A stretch of DNA of 64,000 nt from Myroides sp. N17-2 (GCF_002286775.1 NZ_NSGJ01000020.1:22758-86757), one strand, 5' to 3'. Positions 51,973-61,442 are shown, counted from the stretch's first letter. A program made the numbers and translations. The notes: a model not told the origin generated them from the sequence alone.

Positions 51973-52248
51973 TTACTTTTTCTCATTCATTTTTTGGCTC
52001 ATTTCCATAGAGATTGCAGAACGCTCCATAAGTAATTTACCAGCCATTGTTTCGATAACAACTGTAGTATCGTTTAATTCATTGATTCTACCGTGAATTC
52101 CAGACTTAGTAACAATACGATCACCTACTTTGATAGCAGCTTCATAAGCTTTCTCTTGTTTCATTTTCTTTTGTTGTGGGCGAATCATTAAAAAGTAGAT
52201 TACCACAAACATTAAAATTATAGGCAAAAATTGTTGAATGTTTTCCAT
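51973..52248 (-). CDS. yajC: Preprotein translocase accessory subunit YajC
   Basis: A 91-residue single-span membrane protein. An N-terminal hydrophobic helix (FLPIILMFVVIYFLMIRPQQ, residues 7-26) runs into the invariant RPQQKK, followed by a small beta domain (VGDRIVTKSGIHGRINELND). It associates with SecDF and supports SecYEG and YidC. Last gene of the nusB-DUF1573-yajC operon, 20 bp after its neighbour. Immediately past the stop is element copy B, then a terminator. Confidence 0.93.
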   Translation of the reverse strand: MENIQQFLPIILMFVVIYFLMIRPQQKKMKQEKAYEAAIKVGDRIVTKSGIHGRINELNDTTVVIETMAGKLLMERSAISMEMSQKMNEKK

Positions 52249-52268
52249 TTGGTTTAATTTATAAATTA

Positions 52269-52715
52269 TTAATTACTACGAAGTCCTACGTTAGCTTTAA
52301 TTGTAAGTATTTCTTCTGCTTTTTCTGTATTAGTTACCAAAGTTACAGTTTTTTGCTGTTGTCCTTCAGCACCTGTTTGAAACTTAACAGTTAATTTAGA
52401 AGTTTCTCCAGGTTTAATAGGTGTCTTTTGATATTCAGGAACAGTACATCCACAAGAAGCACTAGCATTGATAATAATTAAATCCGCTTTACCTGTATTC
52501 GTTATTTCGAACTCAGTAGTTACTGCTTCATTATTAAGAATATTTCCGAAATCATGTGTAGTTCTATCAAACTTGATTACAGGAAATTCACCATTAGCAT
52601 TAGCTCCAGCTACAGCCGCTACATTGTCTTGATTTATCTGACTCGAAGCATTGTTATCTTTACAAGAAACAACTGCAAACGCTAAACCTAGTGTTAATAA
52701 AATAATTTTTTTCAT
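52269..52715 (-). CDS. DUF1573 domain lipoprotein
   Basis: A 148-residue protein. The N-terminus IILLTLGLAFAVVSCKDNNA has a lipobox VVSC with cysteine at residue 18, so it is a lipoprotein. The mature part is one immunoglobulin-like DUF1573 domain (FDRTTHDFGNILNNE, EFEITNTGKADLIIIN, SCGCTVPEY, KLTVKFQTGA), with a conserved CGC pair. The family is frequent in Bacteroidota and its function is unknown. It sits between nusB and yajC, 26 and 20 bp away, so it is cotranscribed with them; this neighbourhood is common in flavobacteria. Confidence 0.9.
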   Translation of the reverse strand: MKKIILLTLGLAFAVVSCKDNNASSQINQDNVAAVAGANANGEFPVIKFDRTTHDFGNILNNEAVTTEFEITNTGKADLIIINASASCGCTVPEYQKTPIKPGETSKLTVKFQTGAEGQQQKTVTLVTNTEKAEEILTIKANVGLRSN

Positions 52716-52741
52716 AATTCTTAGTTTGGTTTAAGTCAAGG

Positions 52742-53683
52742 TTATAGTAATCCTTTTCCTATTTTATTTAATCTATCCTCTGATGTATATGCTTTTGAGA
52801 TATTATCAAGTACACCGTTGATAAAAATACTACTTTTATCAGTAGAATATTCTTTAACGATCTCTAAATATTCGTTAATAGTAACTTTTACAGGAATAGA
52901 GTTAAACTTAAGGAATTCACAGATAGCCATTCTTAAGACAATAGTATCTAACTCTGCGATACGCTCTGGATCCCAGTTAGGAGTTTTATCTTCGAACTCT
53001 TTCGTTAATTCATTAAAGTTTAAGATTGTTTTTCTATATAAATTGATAGCGAAGTCTTGATCTTCAGAATCTTTATATAACTTAGGTACGATAAACTGTA
53101 CATCGCGTTCTTTAAGCTGGCGAAGTTGTTTTTGGATCATTGTATTCACTACAGGAACATCATCTAACCAAGTAAGTTTACTATCTTCTAAGAATTCGTA
53201 TACTTTCTCATTAGGAGCGATAACTTCAGTAAAAATATCACATACGAACTGACGGTCATCATCAAATGTCACTTCACTCTTAGCCATATACGCTTTAAAG
53301 AAAGTACTTTCTTTAACTTCGTCTAATAACATTTGGATATAGTGATCGTGTACTTGCCAAGTAGTAATTCCTTTCTCTTCTAATTTATTAGAAATAGATG
53401 TAGAATTCTCTAACAAGTCTAAGACTCTATTCTCGATAAAACGCTTGCTTGGGTTTCGTTCTGCTGCTGTAGCTAAATGTTTCTTTTGTGCTAGGGAGAT
53501 ATACTCGACTTCCTTTCTTCTAATCTCGATTAATGTAGAAATCATTAATAAGTATAGATCTTGTAGATTTTCTATACTGTTGATTAGAAACTTTTCTCCT
53601 GACTGAATTTGTTCAGAATTACTTTGTTGCATTGCATAAAGCGTTTGCATAACCTTTATACGAATGTGTCTTCTGTTTAACAT
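52742..53683 (-). CDS. nusB: Transcription antitermination factor NusB, long form
   Basis: A 313-residue protein, about twice the length of E. coli NusB (139). The classical helical NusB domain lies in the C-terminal part (about 180-300, including RMAICEFLKFNSIPVKVTIN and KSSIFINGVLDNI). The N-terminal half (LNRRHIRIKVMQTLYAMQQS) is an additional helical region typical of Bacteroidota NusB. It binds boxA RNA with S10 and helps rRNA transcription. First gene of its operon, with a good promoter at 53731-53759. Confidence 0.92.
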   Translation of the reverse strand: MLNRRHIRIKVMQTLYAMQQSNSEQIQSGEKFLINSIENLQDLYLLMISTLIEIRRKEVEYISLAQKKHLATAAERNPSKRFIENRVLDLLENSTSISNKLEEKGITTWQVHDHYIQMLLDEVKESTFFKAYMAKSEVTFDDDRQFVCDIFTEVIAPNEKVYEFLEDSKLTWLDDVPVVNTMIQKQLRQLKERDVQFIVPKLYKDSEDQDFAINLYRKTILNFNELTKEFEDKTPNWDPERIAELDTIVLRMAICEFLKFNSIPVKVTINEYLEIVKEYSTDKSSIFINGVLDNISKAYTSEDRLNKIGKGLL

Positions 53684-53730
53684 GCTGCTTAAGAACTTTT
53701 AAATATGTGATTGTTGTTTGTATAACTGCA

Positions 53731-53759
53731 CAAAGGTATAAAAATATCGTTTTAATCAA
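53731..53759 (-). promoter_or_regulatory. Promoter of the nusB operon
   Basis: Minus strand: TTG at 53759-53757, 18-base spacer, TACCTTTG at 53738-53731. Predicted leader about 40 bases. Confidence 0.7.
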
Positions 53760-53930
53760 ATTAGAATTTTACTAGAACTGCATATTTTAACTTGAATTTT
53801 AAGAATTTATTTAAAATCACACAATTTAGGATCCCTAATAAACCTTTATATTTGCAACTCTTAGCGGGTGTTATGACCTGAAATCAACGAATTAAAAAAA
53901 AGTGCTATTTATTTAGCATTATATCTAAAT

Positions 53931-55682
53931 ATGAGTGCATTAAGCCAATTAAATAAGTACTTTTTTAAGTACAAGTACCGTTTCTTAGTGGGGGTAACCA
54001 TCACGATAGCGGCACAGATATTCACTTTATATACGCCTAAACTAGTCGGTGACTCTATCCGTACCCTAGAACAAATGACTGTATTCGATAAAGGAGAAGT
54101 TACTTCTATCTTATTAAATAATATCATTTGGATTCTTATCACTACTCTAGTAGCTGGGTTCTTAACTTTCTTAATGAGACAGACACTTATCGTGATGTCA
54201 CGTCATATAGAATTTGACCTTAAGAATGATGTGTTTAAGCACTATGAAGTATTATCACAAAACTTTTATAAGCGCAATAGAACAGGTGATTTAATGAACC
54301 GAATCAGTGAAGATGTCGGTAAAGTAAGACAGTATGTAGGGCCTGCTGTAATGTATTCTATTAATACACTAATAAGATTTGCGGTAGTGTTAACACAGAT
54401 GTACTTAATCTCGCCTCAGCTTACCTTCTACTCTTTATTACCCCTACCGTTATTAGGATATTATATCTTTAAACTAAGTAGACAGATTAATGAGAGAAGT
54501 TCTATATTCCAAGCAAACTTATCAAAGTTAACGACATTCACACAAGAGATGTTCTCAGGTATCCGAGTGATCAAGGCCTACTCTATCGAGCAAGATAAAC
54601 AAAATGAGTTTAGAGAACTGACACAAGAAAGTAAAGATAAGTACTTAAAACTAGCCAAAACAAGCGCGTTAATCGCTCCACTGATGATATTCTTAATCGG
54701 GTTAAGTAACCTAGTGGTTATCGCAGTTGGCGCGCTAATGTTCTTTAATGGGCAGATACCTGATATCGGTATTATCGCACAGTTTATCTTATACATTAAT
54801 ATGTTGACTTGGCCAGTGGCATCACTTGGATGGGTATCTACCATGATCCAAGAGGCTGAGGCTTCTCAGAAGCGTATTAACGAGTTCTTAAATGAGAAAC
54901 CCGAAATCTATAATACTAATCCTAATGAAACTGTTGTAAACGGGAAAATAGTATTTGACAATGTATCTTATACGTATGAAGATACAGGTATTAAAGCCTT
55001 ACAGGGTGTCTCATTCACTCTAGAGAGAGGCAAAACACTTGCTATATTAGGTAAAACAGGGTCTGGTAAATCTACATTATTAACGCTAATAAGCAGGATG
55101 TATGATGTAGGACAGGGTACTATCTATATAGATGATACACCTATCAAAGACTGCAATCTTAAAAATCTTAGACAAGCAGTAGCTGTAGTCCCACAAGACG
55201 CATTCTTATTCTCTGATAGTATCAGTAACAATATCCGCTTCGGTAAAGAAAACGCTACAGAAGAAGAAATAATAGAAGTAGCGAAGAAAGCTGTAGTACA
55301 CGAAAACATTGTACAATTTAATGAGGGGTATAACACAATATTAGGAGAAAGAGGATTAACACTATCTGGAGGTCAAAAACAACGTGTTTCTATCGCTAGA
55401 GCACTAATCAAAGATGCTCCTATCTTAATATTAGACGATGCTTTATCAGCTGTGGACACAGAAACTGAAGAGAAAATACTTCAAAATCTAGAAAAGCACA
55501 GTAAGGATATTACCACCCTAATCGTAACACATAGAGTATCTTCTGCTAAAAATGCGGACCAAATTATAGTACTGGATAATGGCAAAATAGTAGAACAAGG
55601 AACACATGACGAACTTATAAACACAGCAGGGTACTACAGTGAGTTATACCAAAAACAATTAAATGAAAAAGAATTGTTATAA
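53931..55682 (+). CDS. ABC exporter, fused permease-ATPase (MsbA-like)
   Basis: A 583-residue half-transporter that dimerises to a full exporter. The membrane domain has six helices (about residues 15-315, opening RFLVGVTITIAAQIFTLYTP). The ATPase domain (about 340-575) has Walker A GKTGSGKST, the Q-loop PQDAFLF, signature LSGGQKQR and Walker B ILILDDALSAVD, with the H-loop THRVSS. All catalytic residues are intact. Substrate could be lipid A precursor, another lipid or drugs. It is divergent from nusB; -7 box TATATTTG at 53847-53854. Confidence 0.9.
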   Translation: MSALSQLNKYFFKYKYRFLVGVTITIAAQIFTLYTPKLVGDSIRTLEQMTVFDKGEVTSILLNNIIWILITTLVAGFLTFLMRQTLIVMSRHIEFDLKNDVFKHYEVLSQNFYKRNRTGDLMNRISEDVGKVRQYVGPAVMYSINTLIRFAVVLTQMYLISPQLTFYSLLPLPLLGYYIFKLSRQINERSSIFQANLSKLTTFTQEMFSGIRVIKAYSIEQDKQNEFRELTQESKDKYLKLAKTSALIAPLMIFLIGLSNLVVIAVGALMFFNGQIPDIGIIAQFILYINMLTWPVASLGWVSTMIQEAEASQKRINEFLNEKPEIYNTNPNETVVNGKIVFDNVSYTYEDTGIKALQGVSFTLERGKTLAILGKTGSGKSTLLTLISRMYDVGQGTIYIDDTPIKDCNLKNLRQAVAVVPQDAFLFSDSISNNIRFGKENATEEEIIEVAKKAVVHENIVQFNEGYNTILGERGLTLSGGQKQRVSIARALIKDAPILILDDALSAVDTETEEKILQNLEKHSKDITTLIVTHRVSSAKNADQIIVLDNGKIVEQGTHDELINTAGYYSELYQKQLNEKELL

Positions 55683-55758
55683 TTAGTTGGTTTATTAGGT
55701 TTTTTTTTAGACTTTTGAATGCTATATGAACAAATCAATTAATTGATAAGAAGGAATT

Positions 55759-56118
55759 ATGAGAGATAACGAAATGTTAGAAAAAGAAGAAATTTTTTCA
55801 AAAGTACTTAGAGCAGGAAGAAGAACATATTTCTTTGATGTTAGATCTACAAAGGCAGATGACTATTACATAACAATTACTGAGAGTAAAAAGTTCACAG
55901 AAGATGATGGATCTTTTCACTTTAAAAAACACAAAATCTACTTATACAAAGAAGATTTCGGAGCGTTTAGAGAGATCTTAGATGAGATGACTCAGTTCGT
56001 AGTAGATCACAAGGGAGAAGAAGTTATCTCTGAAAGACACCAAAAAGATTTCAAAAAAGAATATTCGTCAGAAGATGAAGTAAGTTCATTTACTGATGTT
56101 GATTTTGACGATATTTAA
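55759..56118 (+). CDS. DUF3276 (PUR-alpha-like) nucleic-acid-binding protein
   Basis: A 119-residue protein of the Bacteroidota DUF3276 family, which has the PUR-domain fold that binds purine-rich single-stranded nucleic acid. The domain spans about residues 8-90: EIFSKVLRAGRRTYFFDVRS, then DDYYITITESKKF, then FHFKKHKIYLYKEDFGAFRE. The C-terminal tail is acidic (SSEDEVSSFTDVDFDD). Lengths and motifs match the family. It follows the ABC exporter by 76 bp and ends at a strong terminator. Its function in the cell is not established; a role in RNA or DNA binding is inferred from fold. Confidence 0.88.
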   Translation: MRDNEMLEKEEIFSKVLRAGRRTYFFDVRSTKADDYYITITESKKFTEDDGSFHFKKHKIYLYKEDFGAFREILDEMTQFVVDHKGEEVISERHQKDFKKEYSSEDEVSSFTDVDFDDI

Positions 56119-56135
56119 TAGATTACAAAATAAAA

Positions 56136-56168
56136 CGAGTCCAAGTTATTTAGCTTGGACTTTTTTTA
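56136..56168 (+). terminator. Terminator of the DUF3276 gene
   Basis: AGTCCAAG (56138-56145) pairs with CTTGGACT (56154-56161), 8-base loop, then seven T residues. The T-run continues directly into a TACCTTTG box (56169-56176) that could drive the riboswitch transcript. Confidence 0.88.
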
Positions 56169-56220
56169 TACCTTTGTTTTACGCTATTATGATTTACAGC
56201 ATACTAGCACATACATTATA

Positions 56221-56275
56221 GGCAATGATGTCTGCCTCGAACCGCTTCTTTATTGAATGCTGATGACGTCTACCA
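56221..56275 (+). promoter_or_regulatory. Fluoride riboswitch (crcB motif)
   Basis: In order: GGCAATGATGTCTGCC, a short linker, AACCGC, a variable hairpin, and GCTGATGACGTCTACC, the hallmark blocks of the fluoride aptamer. GGC/GCC closes P1. GATGTC can pair with GACGTC (one G-U) as the pseudoknot. It ends about 29 bases before the CLC start codon. Binding fluoride would turn on the downstream exporter. Confidence 0.9.
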
Positions 56276-56303
56276 TAAATAGTAATTTACTAAATGATAG
56301 ACT

Positions 56304-57572
56304 ATGCAATTTAATTACAACAACTTCAAAGAAGCTTTTACCACAGAACACTCTTTACGCACCTTATTATCACTATTTATAAGATGGGGATTTATCGCTA
56401 TACTTGTAGGTACAGCCATAGGTAGTGTATCTGCCCTATTCCTTTATTTATTAGAATTAGTAACAGAGATCAGAATAGATCATTCTTACCTATTATACGG
56501 CTTACCAATCGGAGGACTTGGCATCGGTCTACTTTATCACTACTATGGAGGAGATGCTAATAAAGGCAATAATCTTATCATAGAAGAATACCATACACCA
56601 GAGAAAACTATACCTTTTAAGATGTTTCCGTTAGTCCTTATTGGTACACTAACCACTCACCTATTTGGAGGATCTGCAGGAAGAGAAGGTACCGCTGTAC
56701 AAATGGGAGGTACTATAGCTGATCAATTCACTAAATTGTTTAAACTAGACCCACAGGATAGAAATATACTACTACTAATGGGAGTTAGTGCTGGTTTTGC
56801 ATCAGTATTCGGCACTCCGATAGCCGGTATATTCTTTGCATTCGAACTAATGTTGTTCAAAAAATTCAATACTAAAGCTATTCTACCTGTAGTCGTCACA
56901 GCGTATGTCAGCCACTATATATGCTTATCTTGGGGAGTAAATCACACTATTTATACAGTAGATGCATTACCGTCATATAGTTTAACTACACTAGCAAGTA
57001 TCGCTTTTGCAGGTATCCTCTTTGGGCTAACAGCTTATCTATTCATACATAGTACTAAACTTTGGAATAAGCTATTTACTAATTTTATCATCTACCCACC
57101 CCTAAGACCATTTATAGGGGCAATCATCTTTATAATCCTAATATTATGGATAGGCAGTACAGATTACCTAGGATTAGGAGTACCTGTAATCGTTAATTCC
57201 TTTACACACCAGATGGGATGGAGTGTCTTCTTATTAAAAGTATTATTCACAAGTTTAACACTAGGGGCAGGCTTTAAAGGAGGAGAAGTAACTCCCCTAT
57301 TCTTTATAGGTGCTACATTAGGTAGTTTCATATCTGTTTACTTAGGTTTACCAGTAAGTTTAATGGCTGCACTAGGATTTGTAGCAGTGTTTGCAGGAGC
57401 GACTAAAACACCTATTGCTTGTACATTTATGGGAATAGAGCTTTTTGGCATAGAATATGCTATTTTACTTGCGCTAGCATGTTTTATAGCCTACATCGTA
57501 TCAGGAAAACAAAGTGTGTATAGTTCACAGCATAAAAACAATACTAAAACAAGTGTTGTAAAACTGAATTAA
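56304..57572 (+). CDS. CLC-type anion transporter under fluoride riboswitch control (CLC-F, EriC-F)
   Basis: A 422-residue CLC-family membrane protein with about 10-12 helices. The gating-glutamate motif is GREGTAVQ (residues 126-133; E128), the usual proline replaced by Thr. A glycine-rich third motif, GAGFKGGEVTP, lies near residue 317. The canonical chloride-filter GSGIPE is absent; at its place is GGDANKGNN (82-90). The aptamer 29 bases upstream identifies it as a fluoride exporter, in line with known eriC-F genes. Absence of the Cl- binding serine supports fluoride over chloride, but this is inference. Confidence 0.87.
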   Translation: MQFNYNNFKEAFTTEHSLRTLLSLFIRWGFIAILVGTAIGSVSALFLYLLELVTEIRIDHSYLLYGLPIGGLGIGLLYHYYGGDANKGNNLIIEEYHTPEKTIPFKMFPLVLIGTLTTHLFGGSAGREGTAVQMGGTIADQFTKLFKLDPQDRNILLLMGVSAGFASVFGTPIAGIFFAFELMLFKKFNTKAILPVVVTAYVSHYICLSWGVNHTIYTVDALPSYSLTTLASIAFAGILFGLTAYLFIHSTKLWNKLFTNFIIYPPLRPFIGAIIFIILILWIGSTDYLGLGVPVIVNSFTHQMGWSVFLLKVLFTSLTLGAGFKGGEVTPLFFIGATLGSFISVYLGLPVSLMAALGFVAVFAGATKTPIACTFMGIELFGIEYAILLALACFIAYIVSGKQSVYSSQHKNNTKTSVVKLN

Positions 57573-57867
57573 ACATAGATTATCAAAGGATAAATAACAT
57601 ATTATCAAAGCACTATTATCAAAAGAGTATATAATTATCAATTTGACATTTTGATGGCTTTATATTCCGAAAATTATAATTGCAAAAATGAGGTAAATTC
57701 AAAATCTTTGCTACCTTTGCTCCGTAAATTTCATAAGATATTGATTGATTTGAGACTAACAAAACACTAGACTTAAACCAATAAACATCTATTGATTTAG
57801 AACAAAAATTAAACAGACAAATCTATTACAAACTAAACAACAAAAGATTGCATTAAAATTCTATTTT

Positions 57868-59424
57868 ATGTTTCACAAAAAATTTTTAAACCGGTTTACA
57901 TTTGGACAATTAACGGTTGCTATCGTTTTTCTTTACCTTATTTGCTCTATTGCTGCGTTCATTTTCTGTAACCAATCGATTTCAAGTATCGTAAATATCA
58001 TTATTTCAGGTTTTCTTGTAACACTTGCTGTAGTAGATAAATTACAAAATAAACATACAATCCGTAAAAACTACCCAATTTTCGCAAGATTCAGATACAT
58101 GTTTGAAGCTATCAGACCTGAGATGCGTCAGTACTTCTGGGAAGGTGAATTAGACGGAAAACCATTTAATAGACGTGAGCGTTCTATCGTTTACCAAAGA
58201 GCAAAAAACGAGAAACAAACTGTTTCTTTCGGTATGCAAGATGACCCTAACCGTATCGGTTACGAATGGGCTTCTCACTCAGTATACCCTAAACATATAT
58301 CAGATACAAATTTTAGAACTACTATCGGTAGTGACTTATGTAGTCAACCATACAGTGCAAGTGTTTATAACATTAGTGCAATGAGTTATGGTGCTTTAAG
58401 TAAAAAAGCAATTACTGCTTTAAACGAAGGAGCTAAGATAGGTGGTTTCGCACACAATACAGGAGAAGGTGGAATTAGTCAATACCACCGTTCAGGAGGA
58501 GATATCATTTGGCAAGTAGGTACAGGATACTTCGGATGTCGTAATGAGAAAGGTTTCTTTGACGATACTTTATTCGAAGAGCGTTCTAACTATCCAGAAG
58601 TTAAGATGATTGAGCTTAAATTATCTCAAGGGGCTAAACCTGGTCACGGAGGTCTTTTACCAGCTGAGAAGAATACTGTAGAGATTTCTAAAATCCGTAG
58701 TATTACACCTCACACTACTGTACACTCTCCATCTAGTCACTCTGCATTCTCTAATCCTACAGAATTAGTACACTTCATCGCTAAGTTGAGAAAGTTATCT
58801 AATGGTAAACCTATCGGTTTTAAAATCTGTATTGGTAAAAAGGATGAGTTTATAGATATCGTTAAAGCGATGGTGGAAACAAATATCTATCCTGACTTTA
58901 TCACTATTGATGGTGCTGAAGGAGGAACAGGTGCTGCTCCATTAGAGTTTATTGATTATATGGGTATGGCATTAAATGATGCCTTAGTATTCGCCAATAA
59001 AGCATTAATCGAAAACGGACTAAGAGATAAAGTTAAATTACTTGCTTCAGGACGTATTATTTCTGCTTTCGACATCGCTAAAACAATGGCTTTAGGAGCT
59101 GATGCTTGTTACAGTGCGCGTGGTATGATGTTCGCTTTAGGATGTATCCAAGCTCTACAATGTGATAGTGGTCACTGTCCAGTAGGTATTGCTACTCAAG
59201 ACGAAACTTTATACAAAGGATTAGACGTTACTGATAAGAGAATGCGTGTAGCTAACTTCCATAAAAACACAATGAAAGCTTTAGGAGAATTTATCGCAGC
59301 TTGTGGATATGAAAACACACAAGAAGTTAACCCTAACACATTCTACAAACGTATCGATCACGGTGTGATTAAAAGTTTCCAAGATATGTACTTCGGTAAC
59401 TTAGATACTAGAAAAGTAAAATAG
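57868..59424 (+). CDS. FMN-binding glutamate synthase-like membrane protein
   Basis: A 518-residue protein with two N-terminal helices (FGQLTVAIVFLYLICSIAAF and SSIVNIIISGFLVTLAVVDK, residues about 12-55), then the FMN/3Fe-4S glutamate synthase central domain (about 95-500). Typical pieces are GALSKKAITALNEGA, TGEGGISQYH, KPGHGGLLPAEK and the cluster motif CIQALQCDSGHCPVG. There is no amidotransferase domain and no C-terminal gltB-type beta helix. The reaction is not certain: similar proteins are annotated as glutamate synthase-related. It is a single gene with a bidirectional-type strong terminator. -7 boxes AATCTTTG/TACCTTTG at 57703-57719. Confidence 0.88.
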   Translation: MFHKKFLNRFTFGQLTVAIVFLYLICSIAAFIFCNQSISSIVNIIISGFLVTLAVVDKLQNKHTIRKNYPIFARFRYMFEAIRPEMRQYFWEGELDGKPFNRRERSIVYQRAKNEKQTVSFGMQDDPNRIGYEWASHSVYPKHISDTNFRTTIGSDLCSQPYSASVYNISAMSYGALSKKAITALNEGAKIGGFAHNTGEGGISQYHRSGGDIIWQVGTGYFGCRNEKGFFDDTLFEERSNYPEVKMIELKLSQGAKPGHGGLLPAEKNTVEISKIRSITPHTTVHSPSSHSAFSNPTELVHFIAKLRKLSNGKPIGFKICIGKKDEFIDIVKAMVETNIYPDFITIDGAEGGTGAAPLEFIDYMGMALNDALVFANKALIENGLRDKVKLLASGRIISAFDIAKTMALGADACYSARGMMFALGCIQALQCDSGHCPVGIATQDETLYKGLDVTDKRMRVANFHKNTMKALGEFIAACGYENTQEVNPNTFYKRIDHGVIKSFQDMYFGNLDTRKVK

Positions 59425-59450
59425 TAGCTATAACAAGCTCCATTCATATA

Positions 59451-59480
59451 AAAGACCACAATAACTTGTGGTCTTTTTTT
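59451..59480 (+). terminator. Terminator of the glutamate synthase-like gene
   Basis: A perfect 10-bp stem AAAGACCACA (59451-59460) with 59467-59476 and a 6-base loop, then T residues that run into the TATATTTG box of the next gene (59480-59487). Confidence 0.9.
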
Positions 59481-59505
59481 ATATTTGCCCTTTAATACCC
59501 ATATC

Positions 59506-60423
59506 TTGAAACTAAAACCTAAACATTGGATTACACTTGTTGTACTCTCACTAATCTGGGGATCATCATTTATCTTGATCAAACGAGGTCTTGAGTACTT
59601 CACACCTATTCAAGTAGGTGCTCTTCGAATAACATTCGCTGGGCTATTCTTACTCCCTATCTCGTTAAAGCACATTGGCAAACTTCCTAAGAAAACATTT
59701 CACTGGTTATTCTTAACAGCTGTAGTAGGTAGCTTTATACCCATGTTTTTATTTCCCATAGCAGAAGTACATCTAGATAGTTCTATCGCAGGGATACTCA
59801 ACGCTTTAATGTCCATTTTCGTAATTGTACTTGGAGTCTTATTCTTTAAATATAAAACACATTTAGGCGAAGTAACAGGAGTCATCCTCTCTTTTATAGG
59901 AGTTATATTATTATTACAGTCACCTGATTCAGGCAGTATGATATCTAGTGATTGGTTCTATCACCTATTATTAGTGATCGCCTCCCTAATGTATGCATAC
60001 AGTGGTCTATTAACTCAAAAATACATGGGAAATATACCTCCATTAGTTTGGACTGCATTTATTGAATTAGTACTTCTTATACCAGCATTAATAGTATTAA
60101 TCTCTTCTGGTTTTTTTCAAACTATCGGCGAACATCCTGAAGCATTGAAGGGATTGGGCTTTGTCTTTTTACTAGCCTTATTTGGAAGTGCATTAGCCAA
60201 CATTTACTACTATAAACTAATACACGAGACCAATGCAAGCTTTGCTTCATCTGTCTCTTTACTTATGCCCTTAGTAGCATTCTGTTGGGGGTTATTTGAT
60301 GGAGAAGTACTTGGTTACATACAGATAATAGGAGGAATACTAATCGTTGCGGGATTATACTTTGGTAGAAAAAACATCAAGATACCCACATTCAAAAAGA
60401 AAGCAACACAGCATAAAATATAA
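59506..60423 (+). CDS. DMT/EamA family transporter
   Basis: A 305-residue, 10-helix transporter made of two EamA repeats (first about 10-135, second about 150-285). I start it at the TTG at 59506 (MKLKPKHWITLVVLSLIWGS), because the longer frame lies inside the -7 box TATATTTG (59480-59487), and flavobacterial homologues begin this way. Motifs are WGSSFILIKRGLEY and SAIGLLPPI-type glycine bends (GALRITFAGLFLLPIS). Exports metabolites such as amino acids or purines; substrate unknown. The predicted transcript start is only about 12 bases before the codon. Ends at a bidirectional terminator. Confidence 0.8.
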   Translation: MKLKPKHWITLVVLSLIWGSSFILIKRGLEYFTPIQVGALRITFAGLFLLPISLKHIGKLPKKTFHWLFLTAVVGSFIPMFLFPIAEVHLDSSIAGILNALMSIFVIVLGVLFFKYKTHLGEVTGVILSFIGVILLLQSPDSGSMISSDWFYHLLLVIASLMYAYSGLLTQKYMGNIPPLVWTAFIELVLLIPALIVLISSGFFQTIGEHPEALKGLGFVFLLALFGSALANIYYYKLIHETNASFASSVSLLMPLVAFCWGLFDGEVLGYIQIIGGILIVAGLYFGRKNIKIPTFKKKATQHKI

Positions 60424-60450
60424 GTTCTGCATTACCTAATACACAAAAAA

Positions 60451-60484
60451 CAAAAAGGGTGTCCATCTAGTGACACCCTTATTT
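60451..60484. terminator. Bidirectional terminator
   Basis: AAGGGTGTC (60455-60463) pairs with GACACCCTT (60472-60480). It is followed by ATTTTATT on the plus strand and a T-run on the minus strand, and lies between convergent genes; the minus-strand gene stops inside its right flank. Confidence 0.85.
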
Positions 60485-61422
60485 TATTCAAAAGGAAGAT
60501 TATTTAAATCTACATTACCTCCTGATAATATAATACCGACTTTCTTACCTGCGAAAGATGGTCTCTCTTTTATCAATACAGCAAGAGCTACTGCACTACT
60601 CGGTTCTACGATAATCTTCATACGTTCCCATATCAATCTCATAGAACTTACTATTTCATTCTCACGTACTCTAATGATAGAAGATACATTATCCTTTATA
60701 ATCGGGAAAGTAATATCACCTAACTGTGTACGCAGACCATCAGCTATCGTATCCGTAGTTTCATTACACTCTATTTGTCCACTTTGCATTGAACGATAAG
60801 CATCATCAGCTTCCAGTGGTTCACCTCCGATAACTTCAATCGTTGGTTTTCCAAATGCTTTAGCTGCTAATGCAGTACCAGAGATAAGTCCACCTCCACC
60901 TACAGGAGTGATAATAATATCTAAATCAGGTTGTTTCTCTAAAAGTTCCATTGTAGCAGTTCCCTGTCCCATAATAACATTTAGATCATTAGATGGATGT
61001 ATAAATGTTGCTCCAGTCTCTTCAATGATCTGATTACATACACGTTGTCTAGAGTCTAATGTAGGAGCACATTCTATGATCTCCCCACCATACACTATCA
61101 CAGCATTACGCTTCACAGCAGGCGCATCGTGCGGCATTACTATATAACACTTCACACCGATATACTTAGCCGCTAAAGCTAATGCTTGGGCGAAATTACC
61201 TGAAGAATGTGTTACAACTCCTTTTTCTTTTTGCGCATCAGTTAACTGTAGAATAGCATTCACAGCTCCCCTCATCTTAAAAGCTCCCGCACGCTGAAAG
61301 TTCTCACACTTAAAATATAAATCACTACCTAAAAAGTTCTCTATATGACCAGACTCCATAATAGGAGTATAATGAGTAAAAGGTCTAATACGGTCTAAAC
61401 AAGCTAAGAAATCCTCTTTCAT
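60484..61422 (-). CDS. PLP-dependent serine/threonine dehydratase or serine racemase
   Basis: A 312-residue fold-type II PLP enzyme. I start at the ATG at 61422; the open frame reaches a TTG farther up. The PLP lysine is K49 in FQRAGAFKMRGA, the phosphate-binding loop is VGGGGLISG (near residue 180), and the asparagine-serine segment is THSSGNFAQALALAA (near 73-87), SGGNVD at the C-terminus. This signature occurs in threonine dehydratase, serine dehydratase and serine racemase, and I cannot tell which. It lacks the C-terminal regulatory ACT-like domain of IlvA, so a catabolic or racemase role is more likely. Confidence 0.85.
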   Translation of the reverse strand: MKEDFLACLDRIRPFTHYTPIMESGHIENFLGSDLYFKCENFQRAGAFKMRGAVNAILQLTDAQKEKGVVTHSSGNFAQALALAAKYIGVKCYIVMPHDAPAVKRNAVIVYGGEIIECAPTLDSRQRVCNQIIEETGATFIHPSNDLNVIMGQGTATMELLEKQPDLDIIITPVGGGGLISGTALAAKAFGKPTIEVIGGEPLEADDAYRSMQSGQIECNETTDTIADGLRTQLGDITFPIIKDNVSSIIRVRENEIVSSMRLIWERMKIIVEPSSAVALAVLIKERPSFAGKKVGIILSGGNVDLNNLPFE

Positions 61423-61442
61423 ATAAATGCAATATTTGACAA

